DNA of 64,000 nt, from contig NZ_QKTW01000002.1 of NCBI RefSeq assembly GCF_003236175.1, positions 1-64,000 of the forward strand, written 5' to 3'. This stretch comes from Taibaiella soli. GTDB taxonomy: Bacteria > Bacteroidota > Bacteroidia > Chitinophagales > Chitinophagaceae. How positions within the stretch are numbered: the first letter of the stretch is position 1; every line of letters starts with the position of its first letter. Under the pieces are notes generated by a model that was not told the DNA's origin, did no database searches, and worked only from the letters and a program-made list of their open reading frames with translations. The translations under genes were made by a program, and so were the position numbers. Shown one piece after another: positions 44,361 to 56,000 of this stretch.

Positions 44361-45449
44361 ATGAAAAAACCTATATCTTATCTGGCGGTGTCCGCTATTG
44401 CTTTGTTTAGCGGTATTTCTGCCCACGCGCAGTATGCTGCATCCTGCCTCTCCGATAGTATTAATATCAGTACGGGAATTGATTACACTACTGGTAATGC
44501 TTATCCGGCTTCCACCTCAAGCGCCAGTCCGGTTTTGGATAAATACTGGCGGATTACCGGTATTCCTTCAAATACGACGGGCCTTACAGCGCCGACCTGT
44601 TCTCAAATGCTACTTGGTTCTTTGTTGAGCACCGGTATCGAGAATAATGACCTTGAAAGTCGCTGGATCGCCGTTGTGGCAAATGCCTACGAAACAAATA
44701 CAACGCAGCTGGACCCGACAGGAAACTTTTTCTGGAATTGTCCACCGAGCACGCCGTATGCGCCTACCACTACACCTACGACTTTTACCAGGAGTTTTTA
44801 TGTACAGTCTACAGCGCCGGCTGAGCCTATCACGATCAATCTGACTAAGGTTTGGGGCGATGATTATGTAACGCTGTATCTGGATCACACGACACCGATT
44901 TATGCGCCGGGTTTTTCTGAGACTTACGGTGTTACAGGGCCAAATGTTTCTTTTAATGTGCCACCGGGTCTGCATACCATTGAGGCTCGTTTGTGGGATG
45001 TTTCCGGAAAAACAACCTGTGTTCGTTTTCATGCAAATATTACCGCTGCAAATAATGTACTTGTAAGTAATACCTGCTTCGGTATTACTGACGAATCATG
45101 TAATCTTATTGTTCCGATAGGTACCGATACAACTACAGGTAACCAGTCCAGCGGTATTCATCATGCGCCTACGAGTGTAAATACGGTTAATCAGGTTCCT
45201 TTAACTGTGTACACTTATCCTAATCCAGCGAAAGATCAGTTATTTGTTCAGGTTTCTGATGATATATCAACAGCGGTGTCTGTTTTGATATATAACGCCA
45301 ATGGGCAAATGGTGTCTCAGCAAGAGTTTAAAACCATGTCTGCAGGGCAAAGCACACCGGTTGACGTAACGTCGCTGGCGCCTGGTATGTATTTCATGAA
45401 ACTTTATAGTGGTAAGCAAGAATTAATCTCTCGCTTCGCTAAGTATTAA
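44361..45449 (+). CDS. T9SS-exported protein, tandem paralogue 2
   Basis: A 362-residue paralogue of the preceding protein: signal peptide MKKPISYLAVSAIALFSGISAHA, globular domain with DSINISTGIDYTTGNAY, TKVWGDDYVTLYLDHTTPIY and SFNVPPGLHTIEARLWDVSG, then a shorter linker (TTTGNQSSGIHHAP) lacking the threonine-glycine expansion, and a closely similar T9SS domain. The two domains share most positions, so the duplication is recent on an evolutionary scale. The start at 44361 gives a proper signal peptide; a longer frame from 44328 runs back into the promoter. Confidence 0.8.
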   Translation: MKKPISYLAVSAIALFSGISAHAQYAASCLSDSINISTGIDYTTGNAYPASTSSASPVLDKYWRITGIPSNTTGLTAPTCSQMLLGSLLSTGIENNDLESRWIAVVANAYETNTTQLDPTGNFFWNCPPSTPYAPTTTPTTFTRSFYVQSTAPAEPITINLTKVWGDDYVTLYLDHTTPIYAPGFSETYGVTGPNVSFNVPPGLHTIEARLWDVSGKTTCVRFHANITAANNVLVSNTCFGITDESCNLIVPIGTDTTTGNQSSGIHHAPTSVNTVNQVPLTVYTYPNPAKDQLFVQVSDDISTAVSVLIYNANGQMVSQQEFKTMSAGQSTPVDVTSLAPGMYFMKLYSGKQELISRFAKY

Positions 45450-45469
45450 TTCTGAACTTTATTATTTTT

Positions 45470-45502
45470 AGGGCCCTCTGGATACAGAGGGCCTGTTTTT
45501 TA
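45470..45502 (+). terminator. Intrinsic terminator
   Basis: AGGGCCCTCTG pairs with CAGAGGGCCT around GATA, followed by a T-tract. It ends paralogue 2. Confidence 0.85.
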
Positions 45503-45520
45503 TTAGTACACATAACAATT

Positions 45521-46261
45521 ATGGATAAGAATTACGAGTCAATATATCATGATGAAGAAGAGCGGAACTGGTGGTTTAAGGGGCGCAGGGATGCGGTAAA
45601 AGACATGATACGTCGCTACAACATTCCTAAAGATGCCCGCATTATTGATATTGGTTGTGCAGGTGGCGCTTTGCTGGTGGAATTGAAAGAATTAGGCTAT
45701 GAGAATCTCTATGCGCTCGATTACAGTGCGGAGGCGATTGAATTATGTAAAAAACGCGGTATCGAACATGCCTATCAGATGGACGGACATGATCCGCAAT
45801 TTCCAGAAGGTACTTTCGATCTGATTATTGCTTCGGATTCATTAGAGCATCTGGAGGATGATAATAAGGCGCTGAAAAACTGGTATAAAATTCTGAAGGC
45901 AGGCGGAAAAGTTTTCATTTATGTGCCTGCTTACGAATTTCTCTGGAGTGAGCATGACGAAGTGAACTTTCACTATCGTCGTTATACCCGTACCAATCTT
46001 TCTGCCAAGGTGAAGGCAAACGGTTTTAAAATTATCAAAGCAGGTTATTGGAATAATCTGATTTTGCTGCCGACGATGACAGTGCGTTTGCTGAGCAAGC
46101 TGAAACCAAAGCGCAAAAAAGAAGAAATGAAAAGTGATTTGCTACAGCTGTCCGATCCGGTAAATAATATGCTGACGAGTTGGCTGAAGCTGGAAAACAG
46201 TATGAACAAAGTTTTGCATTTGCCGTTTGGTGTGTCTACTTATGTAATCGTTTCAAAATAA
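45521..46261 (+). CDS. Class I SAM-dependent methyltransferase
   Basis: A 246-residue methyltransferase: motif I IIDIGCAGGALLVELKELGY, acidic residue at ALDYS ending strand 2, motif II/III region FDLIIASDSLEHLEDDNKAL, then an extended C-terminus with YRRYTRTNLSAKV, typical of the type-11 family acting on lipids or quinone-like substrates. The substrate is unknown. It shares a transcript with the membrane glycosyltransferase-like gene 24 bases downstream, which suggests modification of a lipid-linked compound. Confidence 0.87.
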   Translation: MDKNYESIYHDEEERNWWFKGRRDAVKDMIRRYNIPKDARIIDIGCAGGALLVELKELGYENLYALDYSAEAIELCKKRGIEHAYQMDGHDPQFPEGTFDLIIASDSLEHLEDDNKALKNWYKILKAGGKVFIYVPAYEFLWSEHDEVNFHYRRYTRTNLSAKVKANGFKIIKAGYWNNLILLPTMTVRLLSKLKPKRKKEEMKSDLLQLSDPVNNMLTSWLKLENSMNKVLHLPFGVSTYVIVSK

Positions 46262-46285
46262 AAATTCTTCCAAAGAAAATAATTT

Positions 46286-48232
46286 ATGTCTCAATCTGTT
46301 TCGTTGCAACCGGCAGAAAATAAAAACTGGAGAAACATATTTATCCTGTTCAGTATCCTTATTCTGATCATCATGCCTGCGCTGAGTCACAGCTATGGGC
46401 AAACGGGTGATGAATGGATACAGATCGATTACGGGCAGTTTATCTGGGACTATTTCTTCAAAGGAGATAAACAAGCCCTTGATTTTACGAACAAGCAGTT
46501 TCAGTATTCGCATCAGGAATATTACGGCGGCGTATTTGATTTTCCGATGACGGTGCTGCACCATTGGTTTCCTTCAATTGGTCTGCTGGCACTCCGGCAT
46601 TTTTTCAATTCGATACTCGGGGCCTTGCTCATGGTCTTTACCGGCCTTTTAGGTTTCCGGTTGACGAAAAGATGGTCTGTTGGTGTGATTGCGTTGTTGT
46701 TTATCATCTTCTCCCCACGCATTTTTGGCGAAGGCATGAACAATCCGAAGGACATTCCTTTTGCAACGGGCTTTACCATCGCCATGTTTTTCCTTATTAG
46801 TCTGCTGGAGCAAATGCCGCGTAAGTTCTGGAGAAATGTGATTGGGCTTGGACTTGGCTGGGGACTTGCATTTGGTTTGCGTGCTGCCGGGGGCGTGTTG
46901 TTTGTAGCTTATCTCGTGTTGTTTACGGCATTGTATTATATCCTCAATAAGGATTGGAAAGAGACTTTGCAGAAAGACAATAAAAAACTGCTTAAGAAAC
47001 TGGTGCTGGGTCTTTTTGTGGGTGTGGCAATAGGCTATATCATTGGCTTGAGTACATGGCCCTGGGGAATGCAGTCGCCAATCAGTAATCCGCTGGAGTC
47101 GCTGAAAGGAATGGCGAATCGCGAAGTGTCGATCCGCGTGCTTTTTGAAGGGCAATATTTTCGCAGTGATCGTATGCCGTGGTATTACGAATTGAAATGG
47201 ATCTTTATTTCTAATCCGGTAATCGTATTGCTTGGTGCTGTTCTGTTTGTTGTTTTATCGTTGCAGATCAGAAAGCGCTACGGAACTTTTGTTGTGATTG
47301 TGTTGCTGTTTAGTGCACTGTTTCCGTTGCTGTACATGATCTATAAACACTCTACTGTATACGATTCGTGGCGTCACGTATTTTTCGTGTATCCTTACTG
47401 GGTGGTGATGGGGGCTATCGGCATCGACATGATCGGAACGTTTATTAAAAATCCGAAGCTGAATTGGGTACCGCCGGCGATTGCGATTGTTGGTTTATTG
47501 CCAGCTATTGTCTGGACGATCAGAAGCCATCCGAATCAGGTTGTTTATTTTAATGAACTCCAGGGTGGGGTAAAGGGTGCCTACGGCAAATATGATCTTG
47601 ACTACTATCAGAATTCCGGTTATCAGGCGGCGCAGTGGATTGAGCAAAATGCGAAGCCGGTCCCTGGACGAAAAATAGTGGTGCTCACGAACCTCTCCGG
47701 TGTCAACAGGTACTTTGAAAAAGACAGTAGCTGGATAGCTGCGGATTATCAACGCTGGAACAATCGCCATGTTCGTGCTTATGATTATTACATAGCTTAT
47801 CCCCGTTTCATCTCTGTTGAACAATTAGAAAGTGGAACCTGGCCTCCTGCGGGTGCTACCGTGCACAAGGTAGAAGTAGATGGTGTGCCGTTATGCGTGG
47901 TTGTGGAACAGAAAAATAAGGACGGTATTTTAGCCGCCGAGGCGTTTGAGAAAAAGGATTATGCTACTGCTGCGCAGAAATACGCAAGTTTTGTTCAGAC
48001 AGATAATTCAGATGAAAATGCTTATATGAATTATGCGATTTCTCTCGCTTCCATTGGGCAGATTGATGCGGGGATTCAGGCAATTCAGCGCGCTGCGCAG
48101 ATTGATCCGTCCAGACCAGAGTTTTTCCAGATTATGGCACAGCTATATCAGGCAAAGGGTGACACGAATGCCGCTCAGAATGCGATGAACCAGGCGCAGT
48201 CAATTATGATGAAAGAGCCGGAAGAAGAATAA
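46286..48232 (+). CDS. GT39-like membrane protein with TPR tail
   Basis: A 648-residue protein with about ten membrane segments in residues 15-420 (NIFILFSILILIIMPALSHS, LLALRHFFNSILGALLMVFT, and others) and the acidic loop QTGDEWIQIDYGQF that in PMT/ArnT-like enzymes carries the catalytic aspartate. After a soluble region, residues about 540-640 hold two or three tetratricopeptide repeats (EKKDYATAAQKYASFVQ, SIGQIDAGIQAIQRAAQIDP). The combination suggests a lipid-linked sugar transferase with a protein-interaction tail. It follows the methyltransferase in one operon. Sugar and acceptor cannot be inferred. Confidence 0.75.
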   Translation: MSQSVSLQPAENKNWRNIFILFSILILIIMPALSHSYGQTGDEWIQIDYGQFIWDYFFKGDKQALDFTNKQFQYSHQEYYGGVFDFPMTVLHHWFPSIGLLALRHFFNSILGALLMVFTGLLGFRLTKRWSVGVIALLFIIFSPRIFGEGMNNPKDIPFATGFTIAMFFLISLLEQMPRKFWRNVIGLGLGWGLAFGLRAAGGVLFVAYLVLFTALYYILNKDWKETLQKDNKKLLKKLVLGLFVGVAIGYIIGLSTWPWGMQSPISNPLESLKGMANREVSIRVLFEGQYFRSDRMPWYYELKWIFISNPVIVLLGAVLFVVLSLQIRKRYGTFVVIVLLFSALFPLLYMIYKHSTVYDSWRHVFFVYPYWVVMGAIGIDMIGTFIKNPKLNWVPPAIAIVGLLPAIVWTIRSHPNQVVYFNELQGGVKGAYGKYDLDYYQNSGYQAAQWIEQNAKPVPGRKIVVLTNLSGVNRYFEKDSSWIAADYQRWNNRHVRAYDYYIAYPRFISVEQLESGTWPPAGATVHKVEVDGVPLCVVVEQKNKDGILAAEAFEKKDYATAAQKYASFVQTDNSDENAYMNYAISLASIGQIDAGIQAIQRAAQIDPSRPEFFQIMAQLYQAKGDTNAAQNAMNQAQSIMMKEPEEE

Positions 48233-48312
48233 ATTTTAGCCTAATACGCAATGCCTGACGCCTAAAGCTGTTTATGACATTGACAGTTTTGGGCGTTAAG
48301 CTTTAGGCCATA

Positions 48313-48350
48313 AAAAGAAGAACCCCGACGATCGTCGGGGTTCTTCTTTT
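48313..48350. terminator. Bidirectional intrinsic terminator
   Basis: AAAAGAAGAACCCCGACG and CGTCGGGGTTCTTCTTTT form an 18-bp perfect stem with almost no loop. It lies between the convergent GT39-like gene and the small membrane-protein gene. Confidence 0.9.
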
Positions 48351-48358
48351 TATATCGT

Positions 48359-48541
48359 TTAAGATTTATCTGGTTGAATATGCCTTATGGTGGTTTTGCT
48401 GTTGATACTCGTTTCCAGAAAGCCAGATTTGGCATGAACATTAAGGAATAACAATATGGCGATGATTGCAATATAGAAACTTACTAGAATTGCAGTCGTC
48501 CATTTAGCCTTACTTTCCGATTTCCGTAAACCGTAGATCAT
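48359..48541 (-). CDS. Small membrane protein (hypothetical)
   Basis: A 60-residue frame encoding one convincing membrane segment (TTAILVSFYIAIIAILLFLN), preceded by a lysine-rich cytoplasmic N-terminus and followed by a short polar tail. It ends at a strong shared terminator. No relatives are recognised. The hydrophobic composition and terminator support a real gene, but a chance frame cannot be excluded. Confidence 0.45.
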   Translation of the reverse strand: MIYGLRKSESKAKWTTAILVSFYIAIIAILLFLNVHAKSGFLETSINSKTTIRHIQPDKS

Positions 48542-48790
48542 CTAAAGAGGTAGTTTTGTCTGAATATGCTATAGTTATTGGGTGACAATAATACATGTTT
48601 AAAACGTTGGAATAAGTTTTTTATTGTGAGATTTTTGTCAAATAATTTTTGATAAATAATTATGAAAATAATAAGAGTTTATTTATCTGTTTAATTGATT
48701 AATAGGTAAATAGTTATTTGAGTTTGTTGCCACAGAGACAGGAATTGGAAAAATATTATTTTCTTTAATTTGGAACTTTTGGAATAAATT

Positions 48791-48821
48791 TTGATAATTA
48801 TTTTTTCTCTCCGTATATTTG
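48791..48821 (+). promoter_or_regulatory. Bacteroidota promoter for rpoBC
   Basis: TTG at 48791-48793, 20-base spacer, TATATTTG at 48814-48821: an exact consensus fit. It implies a leader of about 140 bases before rpoB containing TGCAGGGGGGCTAGCACGTG and a possible CCTG…CAGG hairpin near 48899-48930. The remainder of the gap from 48542 holds AT-rich sequence with no gene. Confidence 0.8.
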
Positions 48822-48967
48822 CAGTCCCTTTTTGCAGGGGGGCTAGCACGTGCAAAATTATTTATTGACCAACAAAGCTTATTAATACAGCATCTGACCT
48901 GTACTGAAAGATAATCTCTTTTAGGGCAGGATTTTCTTGTTTGCGTAAACTGGAGTTTTAATATATT

Positions 48968-51900
48968 ATGGCTATAACACAAAAAAGAACCGCTTCTGGT
49001 CGCATCAACTTTGGTAAAATCCATGATGTTGCCGATACGCCTGATCTGCTTGGTATTCAGCTACAGTCCTTCCAGGACTTCTTCCAGCTGGAAACTACGC
49101 CTGATAAGCGTAATAACGAAGGGTTGTTCCGGGTATTTAAGGAAAATTTTCCGATCACCGACACCCGTAACATCTTCGTTCTTGAGTTTCTTGATTATTT
49201 CGTTGATCCGCCACGCTATACAATCGATGAGTGTATGGAGCGCGGACTCACGTATTCCGTTCCTCTTAAAGCCAAATTGCGACTGAGCTGTAACGATGAA
49301 GAACACGTAGATTTCGAAACGATTGTGCAGGATGTATTCCTCGGAAATATCCCGTACATGACTCCGCGTGGTACTTTCGTTATTAACGGCGCTGAGCGTG
49401 TGGTTGTATCTCAGCTTCACCGCTCTCCGGGTGTATTCTTCGGACAAAGTGTGCATCCAAACGGTACCAAAATCTATTCTGCCCGTGTGATTCCTTTCAA
49501 AGGTGCATGGATGGAATTTGCTACCGATATCAACAACGTGATGTATGCGTACATCGACCGTAAGAAGAAATTCCCGGTAACAACGTTGCTCCGTGCTATT
49601 GGCTACGAAACAGATAAGGATATCCTCCAGCTGTTTGGTATGGCTGATGAAGTGAAATGTGACCGTAAGAGCCTGGAAGCTAACATCGGCCGTCGCCTGG
49701 CTGCCCGTGTACTGCGTAGCTGGACTGAAGATTTCGTGGATGAGGATACCGGTGAAGTAGTTTCTATCGAACGTAATGAAATCGTTCTGGACCGTGACAA
49801 TGTGCTTGATGAAGAAAATGCTGCGATGATCCAGGAAATGGGTATCAAAACTGTATTCCTTCAGAAAGAAGAAGTAAGCGGCGATTATTCCATCATCTAC
49901 AATACTTTAAATAAAGATACTTCTAACTCAGAACTGGAAGCCGTTCAGCATATCTACCGCCAACTCCGTGGTAGCGATGCTCCGGATGACGAAACAGCGC
50001 GTGGTATCATTGAGAAATTGTTCTTCAGTGATAAACGTTATGATCTGGGTGAAGTAGGTCGTTATAAAATCAACCGTAAACTGGGTCTGGATGTTTCTCT
50101 GGATTCTAAAGTACTCAGCAAGGAAGATATCATTTCGATCATTAAATATCTGGTAAGACTGACGAACGGTAAAGCGGAAATCGATGATATCGATCACCTG
50201 AGCAACCGTCGTGTACGTACTGTAGGTGAACAATTGTTCGCTCAGTTCGGTGTAGGTCTGGCTCGTATGGCCCGTACCATCCGCGAACGTATGAATGTAC
50301 GTGACAACGAGGTGTTCACGCCAATCGATCTGATCAATGCCCGTACGTTGTCTTCTGTTATCAACTCATTCTTTGGTACTTCTCAGCTTTCTCAGTTCCT
50401 TGATCAGACCAATCCGCTGTCTGAAATCACGCACAAGCGTCGTATTTCTGCCCTCGGTCCCGGCGGTCTGAGTCGTGAACGTGCAGGCTTCGAGGTTCGT
50501 GACGTACACTATAGCCACTACGGTCGTCTTTGTACCATCGAAACTCCGGAAGGTCCGAACATTGGTCTGATCTCTACACTTTGCGTACACGCGAAGATCA
50601 ACGAGATGGGCTTTATCGAAACTCCTTACCGTAAGGTAAAAGAAGGTAAAGTAGACCTGAAACACGAAATTTACCTGAGTGCAGAAGAAGAAGATCTGGC
50701 TAAGATCGCGCAGGCCAACGTGCCGCTCGATGAAAAAGGCCATTTCGCTGAAGAAAAAGTAAAATCACGTCAGACAGGCGACTTCCCGATCCTGGATCGC
50801 GAAGAAGTGGAATACATGGACGTTGCACCAAACCAGATTGTAGGTTTGTCTGCATCCCTGATTCCGTTCCTGGAGCACGATGATGCCAACCGTGCATTGA
50901 TGGGATCAAACATGCAACGTCAGGCAGTACCATTGTTACGTCCGCAAACGCCGATCGTAGGTACAGGCCTGGAAGCAAAAGCTGCCCGTGATGCGCGTAT
51001 CCAGATTCATGCTGAAGGTAAAGGTGTGATCGAATACGTTGATGCTAAAGAAATCCATGTTCGTTACGACCGTAATGACAAAGATCGTCTGGTATCATTC
51101 GAAGATGATCTGAAAGTTTACACACTTACTAAGTATAAAAAGACCAACCAAAGTACCAATATCACATTGCACCCTTGCGTACGCAAAGGCCAGAAAGTAG
51201 TAGAAGGCGACTTCCTGACTGAAGGTTATGCAACACAAGGCGGTGAGCTGGCACTGGGCCGTAACCTGAAAGTGGCGTTCATGCCTTGGAAAGGTTACAA
51301 CTTTGAGGATGCGATCGTAATCAACGAAAAAGTAGTGCGCGAAGACTGGTTCACATCTGTTCACATTGATGAATACGAACTGGAAGTACGTGACACTAAA
51401 CTCGGTGAAGAAGAACTGACTCCAGATATCCCGAACGTTTCTGAAGAAGCAACCAAAGACCTCGATGAAAACGGTATTATCCGCATCGGTGCACACGTTG
51501 GTGAAGGTGATATCCTGATCGGCAAGATCACTCCGAAAGGTGAAACAGATCCGACTCCGGAAGAAAAACTGCTCCGCGCGATCTTCGGTGATAAAGCCGG
51601 CGACGCGAAAGATGCTTCTCTGAAAGCTCCGAGTGGTACTGAAGGTATCGTGATCAACAAACAATTGTTCCAACGCGCTAAAAAAGATAAAAACTCTAAG
51701 GTTCGTGAAAAAGCTCAGCTTGAAAAAATTGAAGCGACACACGAGAAAAACCTGGAAGCGCTGAAAACATTGTTGCTGGATAAACTGATGACTTTGCTGA
51801 AAGACAAATCATCTACTGGTATTACCAACAACTTCGGTGAACTGGTAATCAGTAAAGGTGGCAAGTTCAATAGCAAAACACTGGGTTCTATCGACTACGC

Positions 51901-52780
51901 AAACGTTAATCCACTGGGTTGGACCGGCGATGCTGAAATCGATGGTTCTATCAACCAACTGTTGCACAACTACAATATCAAGTATAACGAAGAACTCGGC
52001 CGTTACAAACGTGAGAAATTCAACCTCAGCATCGGTGATGAATTGCCAGCTGGCGTACTGAAACTTGCTAAAGTGTATCTCGCGAGCAAACGTAAACTGA
52101 AAGTAGGTGATAAGATGGCCGGTCGTCACGGTAACAAAGGTATCGTTGCCCGTATTACACGTGCGGAAGACATGCCGTTCCTCGAAGACGGTACTCCGGT
52201 AGATATCGTACTGAACCCACTTGGTGTACCTTCCCGTATGAACCTTGGTCAGATCTATGAAACGATCCTGGGCTGGGCTGGTGAAAAACTGGGTGTGAAA
52301 TTCGCTACGCCAATCTTTGACGGTGCTGCAGTTTCTGAAATTGAAGAACTGATCGGTGATGCGAAATTGCCTGAGTTCGGTCACACTTACCTGTTTGATG
52401 GTGAAACCGGTGAACGTTTCCACCAGAAAGCAACCGTAGGTATTATCTATATGATCAAACTGCACCACATGGTTGATGATAAAATGCACGCGCGTTCTAT
52501 CGGACCATACTCGCTCATCACACAACAGCCGTTGGGTGGTAAAGCACAGTTCGGTGGTCAGCGTTTTGGTGAAATGGAGGTTTGGGCGCTGGAAGCATAT
52601 GGTGCTGCCAACATCCTGCAAGAGCTCCTCACACTGAAATCAGATGATATCATGGGTCGTGCGAAGACTTACGAAGCCATCGTAAAAGGTGATAACGTGC
52701 CAAAAGCCGGTATCCCTGAATCATTCAACGTATTGGTGAATGAATTACGTGGTCTGGGTCTGGAACTCAAATTCGAATAG
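48968..52780 (+). CDS. rpoB: RNA polymerase subunit beta
   Basis: A 1270-residue catalytic subunit of RNA polymerase. The rifampicin-binding cluster reads [20 protein letters not shown] then [14 protein letters not shown], all wild-type at the usual resistance positions, so the organism should be sensitive unless efflux intervenes. The block [12 protein letters not shown] and the C-terminal segment [20 protein letters not shown] followed by the QMRELQ-like clamp region are in place. It starts at 48968 with its own promoter. Subunits L10 and L7/L12 are not encoded upstream, unlike in most bacteria. Confidence 0.97.
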   Translation: MAITQKRTASGRINFGKIHDVADTPDLLGIQLQSFQDFFQLETTPDKRNNEGLFRVFKENFPITDTRNIFVLEFLDYFVDPPRYTIDECMERGLTYSVPLKAKLRLSCNDEEHVDFETIVQDVFLGNIPYMTPRGTFVINGAERVVVSQLHRSPGVFFGQSVHPNGTKIYSARVIPFKGAWMEFATDINNVMYAYIDRKKKFPVTTLLRAIGYETDKDILQLFGMADEVKCDRKSLEANIGRRLAARVLRSWTEDFVDEDTGEVVSIERNEIVLDRDNVLDEENAAMIQEMGIKTVFLQKEEVSGDYSIIYNTLNKDTSNSELEAVQHIYRQLRGSDAPDDETARGIIEKLFFSDKRYDLGEVGRYKINRKLGLDVSLDSKVLSKEDIISIIKYLVRLTNGKAEIDDIDHLSNRRVRTVGEQLFAQFGVGLARMARTIRERMNVRDNEVFTPIDLINARTLSSVINSFFGTSQLSQFLDQTNPLSEITHKRRISALGPGGLSRERAGFEVRDVHYSHYGRLCTIETPEGPNIGLISTLCVHAKINEMGFIETPYRKVKEGKVDLKHEIYLSAEEEDLAKIAQANVPLDEKGHFAEEKVKSRQTGDFPILDREEVEYMDVAPNQIVGLSASLIPFLEHDDANRALMGSNMQRQAVPLLRPQTPIVGTGLEAKAARDARIQIHAEGKGVIEYVDAKEIHVRYDRNDKDRLVSFEDDLKVYTLTKYKKTNQSTNITLHPCVRKGQKVVEGDFLTEGYATQGGELALGRNLKVAFMPWKGYNFEDAIVINEKVVREDWFTSVHIDEYELEVRDTKLGEEELTPDIPNVSEEATKDLDENGIIRIGAHVGEGDILIGKITPKGETDPTPEEKLLRAIFGDKAGDAKDASLKAPSGTEGIVINKQLFQRAKKDKNSKVREKAQLEKIEATHEKNLEALKTLLLDKLMTLLKDKSSTGITNNFGELVISKGGKFNSKTLGSIDYANVNPLGWTGDAEIDGSINQLLHNYNIKYNEELGRYKREKFNLSIGDELPAGVLKLAKVYLASKRKLKVGDKMAGRHGNKGIVARITRAEDMPFLEDGTPVDIVLNPLGVPSRMNLGQIYETILGWAGEKLGVKFATPIFDGAAVSEIEELIGDAKLPEFGHTYLFDGETGERFHQKATVGIIYMIKLHHMVDDKMHARSIGPYSLITQQPLGGKAQFGGQRFGEMEVWALEAYGAANILQELLTLKSDDIMGRAKTYEAIVKGDNVPKAGIPESFNVLVNELRGLGLELKFE

Positions 52781-53007
52781 TATTCTTATAGTAGAAGCAT
52801 CAGGTAGCAGTTTGTTACCTGGTTCTTCTTACGAAATGGAAACAAATTATTGTAAGTAGTTAGCTCGGGTATCTTGATGAGAATAGATTTAGAATTGTCA
52901 GGATTGATTACCGAAGACAGAGAATGATAAACGGATTAAGCAAAAAGCTAGCTTGATACTTGATACTTGCTACTTAATACTAAAACAAAAAACACGTCTT
53001 TTTCAAT
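52781..53007. other. rpoB-rpoC intergenic region
   Basis: 227 bases between rpoB and rpoC, longer than usual. It contains a small hairpin CAGGTA…TACCTG (52801-52821) followed by GTTCTTCTT, a possible partial terminator or processing site, and near 52955 the simple repeat TTGATACTTGATACTTGCTA. No promoter consensus was found, so rpoC probably reads through from rpoB. Confidence 0.4.
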
Positions 53008-56000
53008 ATGGCTATTAAAAAGGATAACCGTCCGAAATCTGGCTTTAATAAAATCACCATCAGTCTGGCATCTCCTGATGCTATCCTGGACCGTTCTTAC
53101 GGTGAGGTGCTGAAGCCTGAGACAATTAACTATCGTACGTACAAACCGGAACGTGATGGTTTGTTCTGCGAAAAAATATTCGGCCCTGTAAAGGACTATG
53201 AATGTTACTGTGGTAAGTACAAACGTATCCGTTATAAGGGTATCGTGTGTGACCGTTGTGGTGTAGAAGTAACTGAAAAGAAAGTGCGTCGCGAGCGCAT
53301 GGGTCACATCAAACTGGTTGTACCTATCGTACATATCTGGTATTTCAAGAGCTTACCAAACAAAATTGGTTACCTCCTGGGTACTGGTTCTAAAAGACTC
53401 GAAAGCATTGTTTACTACGAACGTTATGTAGTAATTCAAGGTGGTGAGGCTGAAGATCTGATCCGTCAGAAACTGAACCTGCGCGATTCTGAAAAAACAG
53501 AACTGCAGCAGCTCACAGAAGATGAATATCTGGAAATCCTGGATAGCATCTCTAAAGAAAATCAGCATTTACCAGAAGAAGATCCAAACAAATTCATCGC
53601 TAAGATGGGTGCCGAGGCAGTTCACACAATGCTGTCCCGCATCGATCTGGATCAATTGTCTTACGATCTTCGTAATGCTGCGGCAAACGAAACTTCTCAG
53701 CAACGTAAACAAGAGGCGCTGAAACGCCTGAGCGTTGTAGAAGCTTTCCGTGATGCCAACACACGTGTAGAAAACCGCCTGGAATGGATGGTAATGCAGT
53801 ATCTGCCGGTTATTCCACCGGAACTGCGTCCACTCGTACCTCTGGATGGTGGCCGTTTTGCGTCTTCTGATCTGAATGACCTCTACCGTCGTGTAATTAT
53901 CCGTAACAACCGTCTGAAACGTCTCATTGAGATCAAGGCTCCGGAAGTAATCTTACGTAACGAAAAGCGTATGTTGCAGGAAGCAGTTGACTCTCTGTTT
54001 GACAACTCACGTAAATCAAACGCTGTAAAAGCTGAAGGTGGTCGTGCGCTGAAATCACTTTCAGATGTATTGAAAGGTAAACAAGGTCGTTTCCGTCAAA
54101 ACTTGCTTGGTAAACGTGTTGACTACTCCGGTCGTTCTGTAATCGTAGTAGGTCCTGAAATGAAACTGCACGAATGTGGTCTTCCAAAAGACATGGCTGC
54201 AGAGCTTTTCAAACCGTTTATCATCCGTAAGCTGATTGAACGCGGTATTGTAAAAACCGTTAAGAGTGCGAAGAAACTGGTAGAACGTAAAGAAAGTGTG
54301 GTTTGGGATATCCTGGAAAATGTGCTGAAAGGCCATCCGGTTCTCCTCAACCGTGCCCCGACGCTCCACCGTCTTTCAATCCAGGCATTCCAGCCCCGCC
54401 TCATCGAAGGTAAAGCGATCCAACTGCACCCGCTCGTGTGTTCTGCGTTCAACGCCGATTTCGATGGTGACCAGATGGCCGTTCACGTTCCGTTGAGTCA
54501 CGCAGCAATCCTGGAAGCACAATTGCTGATGCTTGCTTCTCACAATATCCTTAACCCGCAAAACGGTACGCCGATCACGCTTCCTTCTCAGGACATGGTG
54601 CTTGGTCTGTATTACATCTCCAAAGGCAAGAAAACTATGGGTGATGTTGTGGTGAAAGGTGAGGGCAAAGCATTCTATAGCGCAGAAGAAGTTATCATTG
54701 CACATAACGAAGGCCGCGTTGATCTGCATGCGTGGATCAAAGTAAAAGCTGACGTTCGTACCAAAGATGGTTCTCTGGAAAGACAACTGATCGAAACTAC
54801 AGTAGGTCGTGTGTTGTTTAACCAGTTCGTACCGAAAACAAATGGTTACGTAAACGCATTGCTGACTAAGAAATCACTGCGTGAAATCATCGGTAACATC
54901 CTGAAAAATACCAACATCCCACAAACTGTACAGTTCCTTGATGATATCAAAACATTAGGTTTCCGTACGGCGTTCCGTGGTGGTCTGTCGTTTAACCCTG
55001 CGGATCTTACCATCCCAGAAGTTAAAGAAGAACTGATCGCAGCAGCGCAAGGTGAAGTGGAAGAAGTATGGGATAACTATAACATGGGTCTGATCACGAA
55101 TAACGAACGTTATAACCAGATCATCGATATCTGGTCACGTGTGGATACTCGTGTAACAGAAACGCTGATCCGTGAAATGGCAAATGATAAACAAGGTTTC
55201 AACTCTGTTTACATGATGCTGGATTCCGGTGCCCGTGGTTCTAAACAACAGGTAAAACAGCTCGCAGGTCTTCGTGGTCTGATGGCGAAACCTCGTCGTT
55301 CTGGTTCTACTGGTTCAGAGATCATCGAAAACCCGATCCTTTCCAACTTTAAAACAGGTCTGTCAGTACTTGAGTACTTCATCTCTACGCACGGTGCGCG
55401 TAAAGGTCTTGCCGATACCGCCCTTAAAACAGCGGATGCCGGTTACCTGACTCGTCGTCTCGTAGACGTTGCACAAGATGTGGTAATCAATGATGAAGAC
55501 TGTGGTACACTTCGTGGTATTGCAACTTCTGCACTGAAAGACAACGAAGAAATCGTAGAACCGCTGTACGATCGTATCCTCGGCCGTACTTCCCTCCACG
55601 ATGTATTCGATCCGCATACAGATGAATTGCTGGTAGCAGCTGGTTCTGAAATCACTGAAGATATCGCGAAAGCTATTGAAGACAGTGCAATCGATACAGT
55701 TGAAATCCGTTCCGTACTGACGTGTGAAGCCCGTCGTGGTGTATGTTCTAAGTGTTATGGTAAAAACCTGGCAACCGGTTACATGGCACAGAGAGGTGAT
55801 GCAGTTGGTATCATCGCGGCACAGTCGATCGGTGAACCAGGTACACAGCTGACACTCCGTACCTTCCACGTGGGTGGTGTGGCGAGCTCTTCAGCTACCG
55901 ATTCTAACCTCGCTGCTCGTTTCGACGGTACTATCCAGTTCGATGGTCTGCGTACTACTAAGTACACTGATGTTGAAGGCGAAGAACAAGTAATGGTTAT

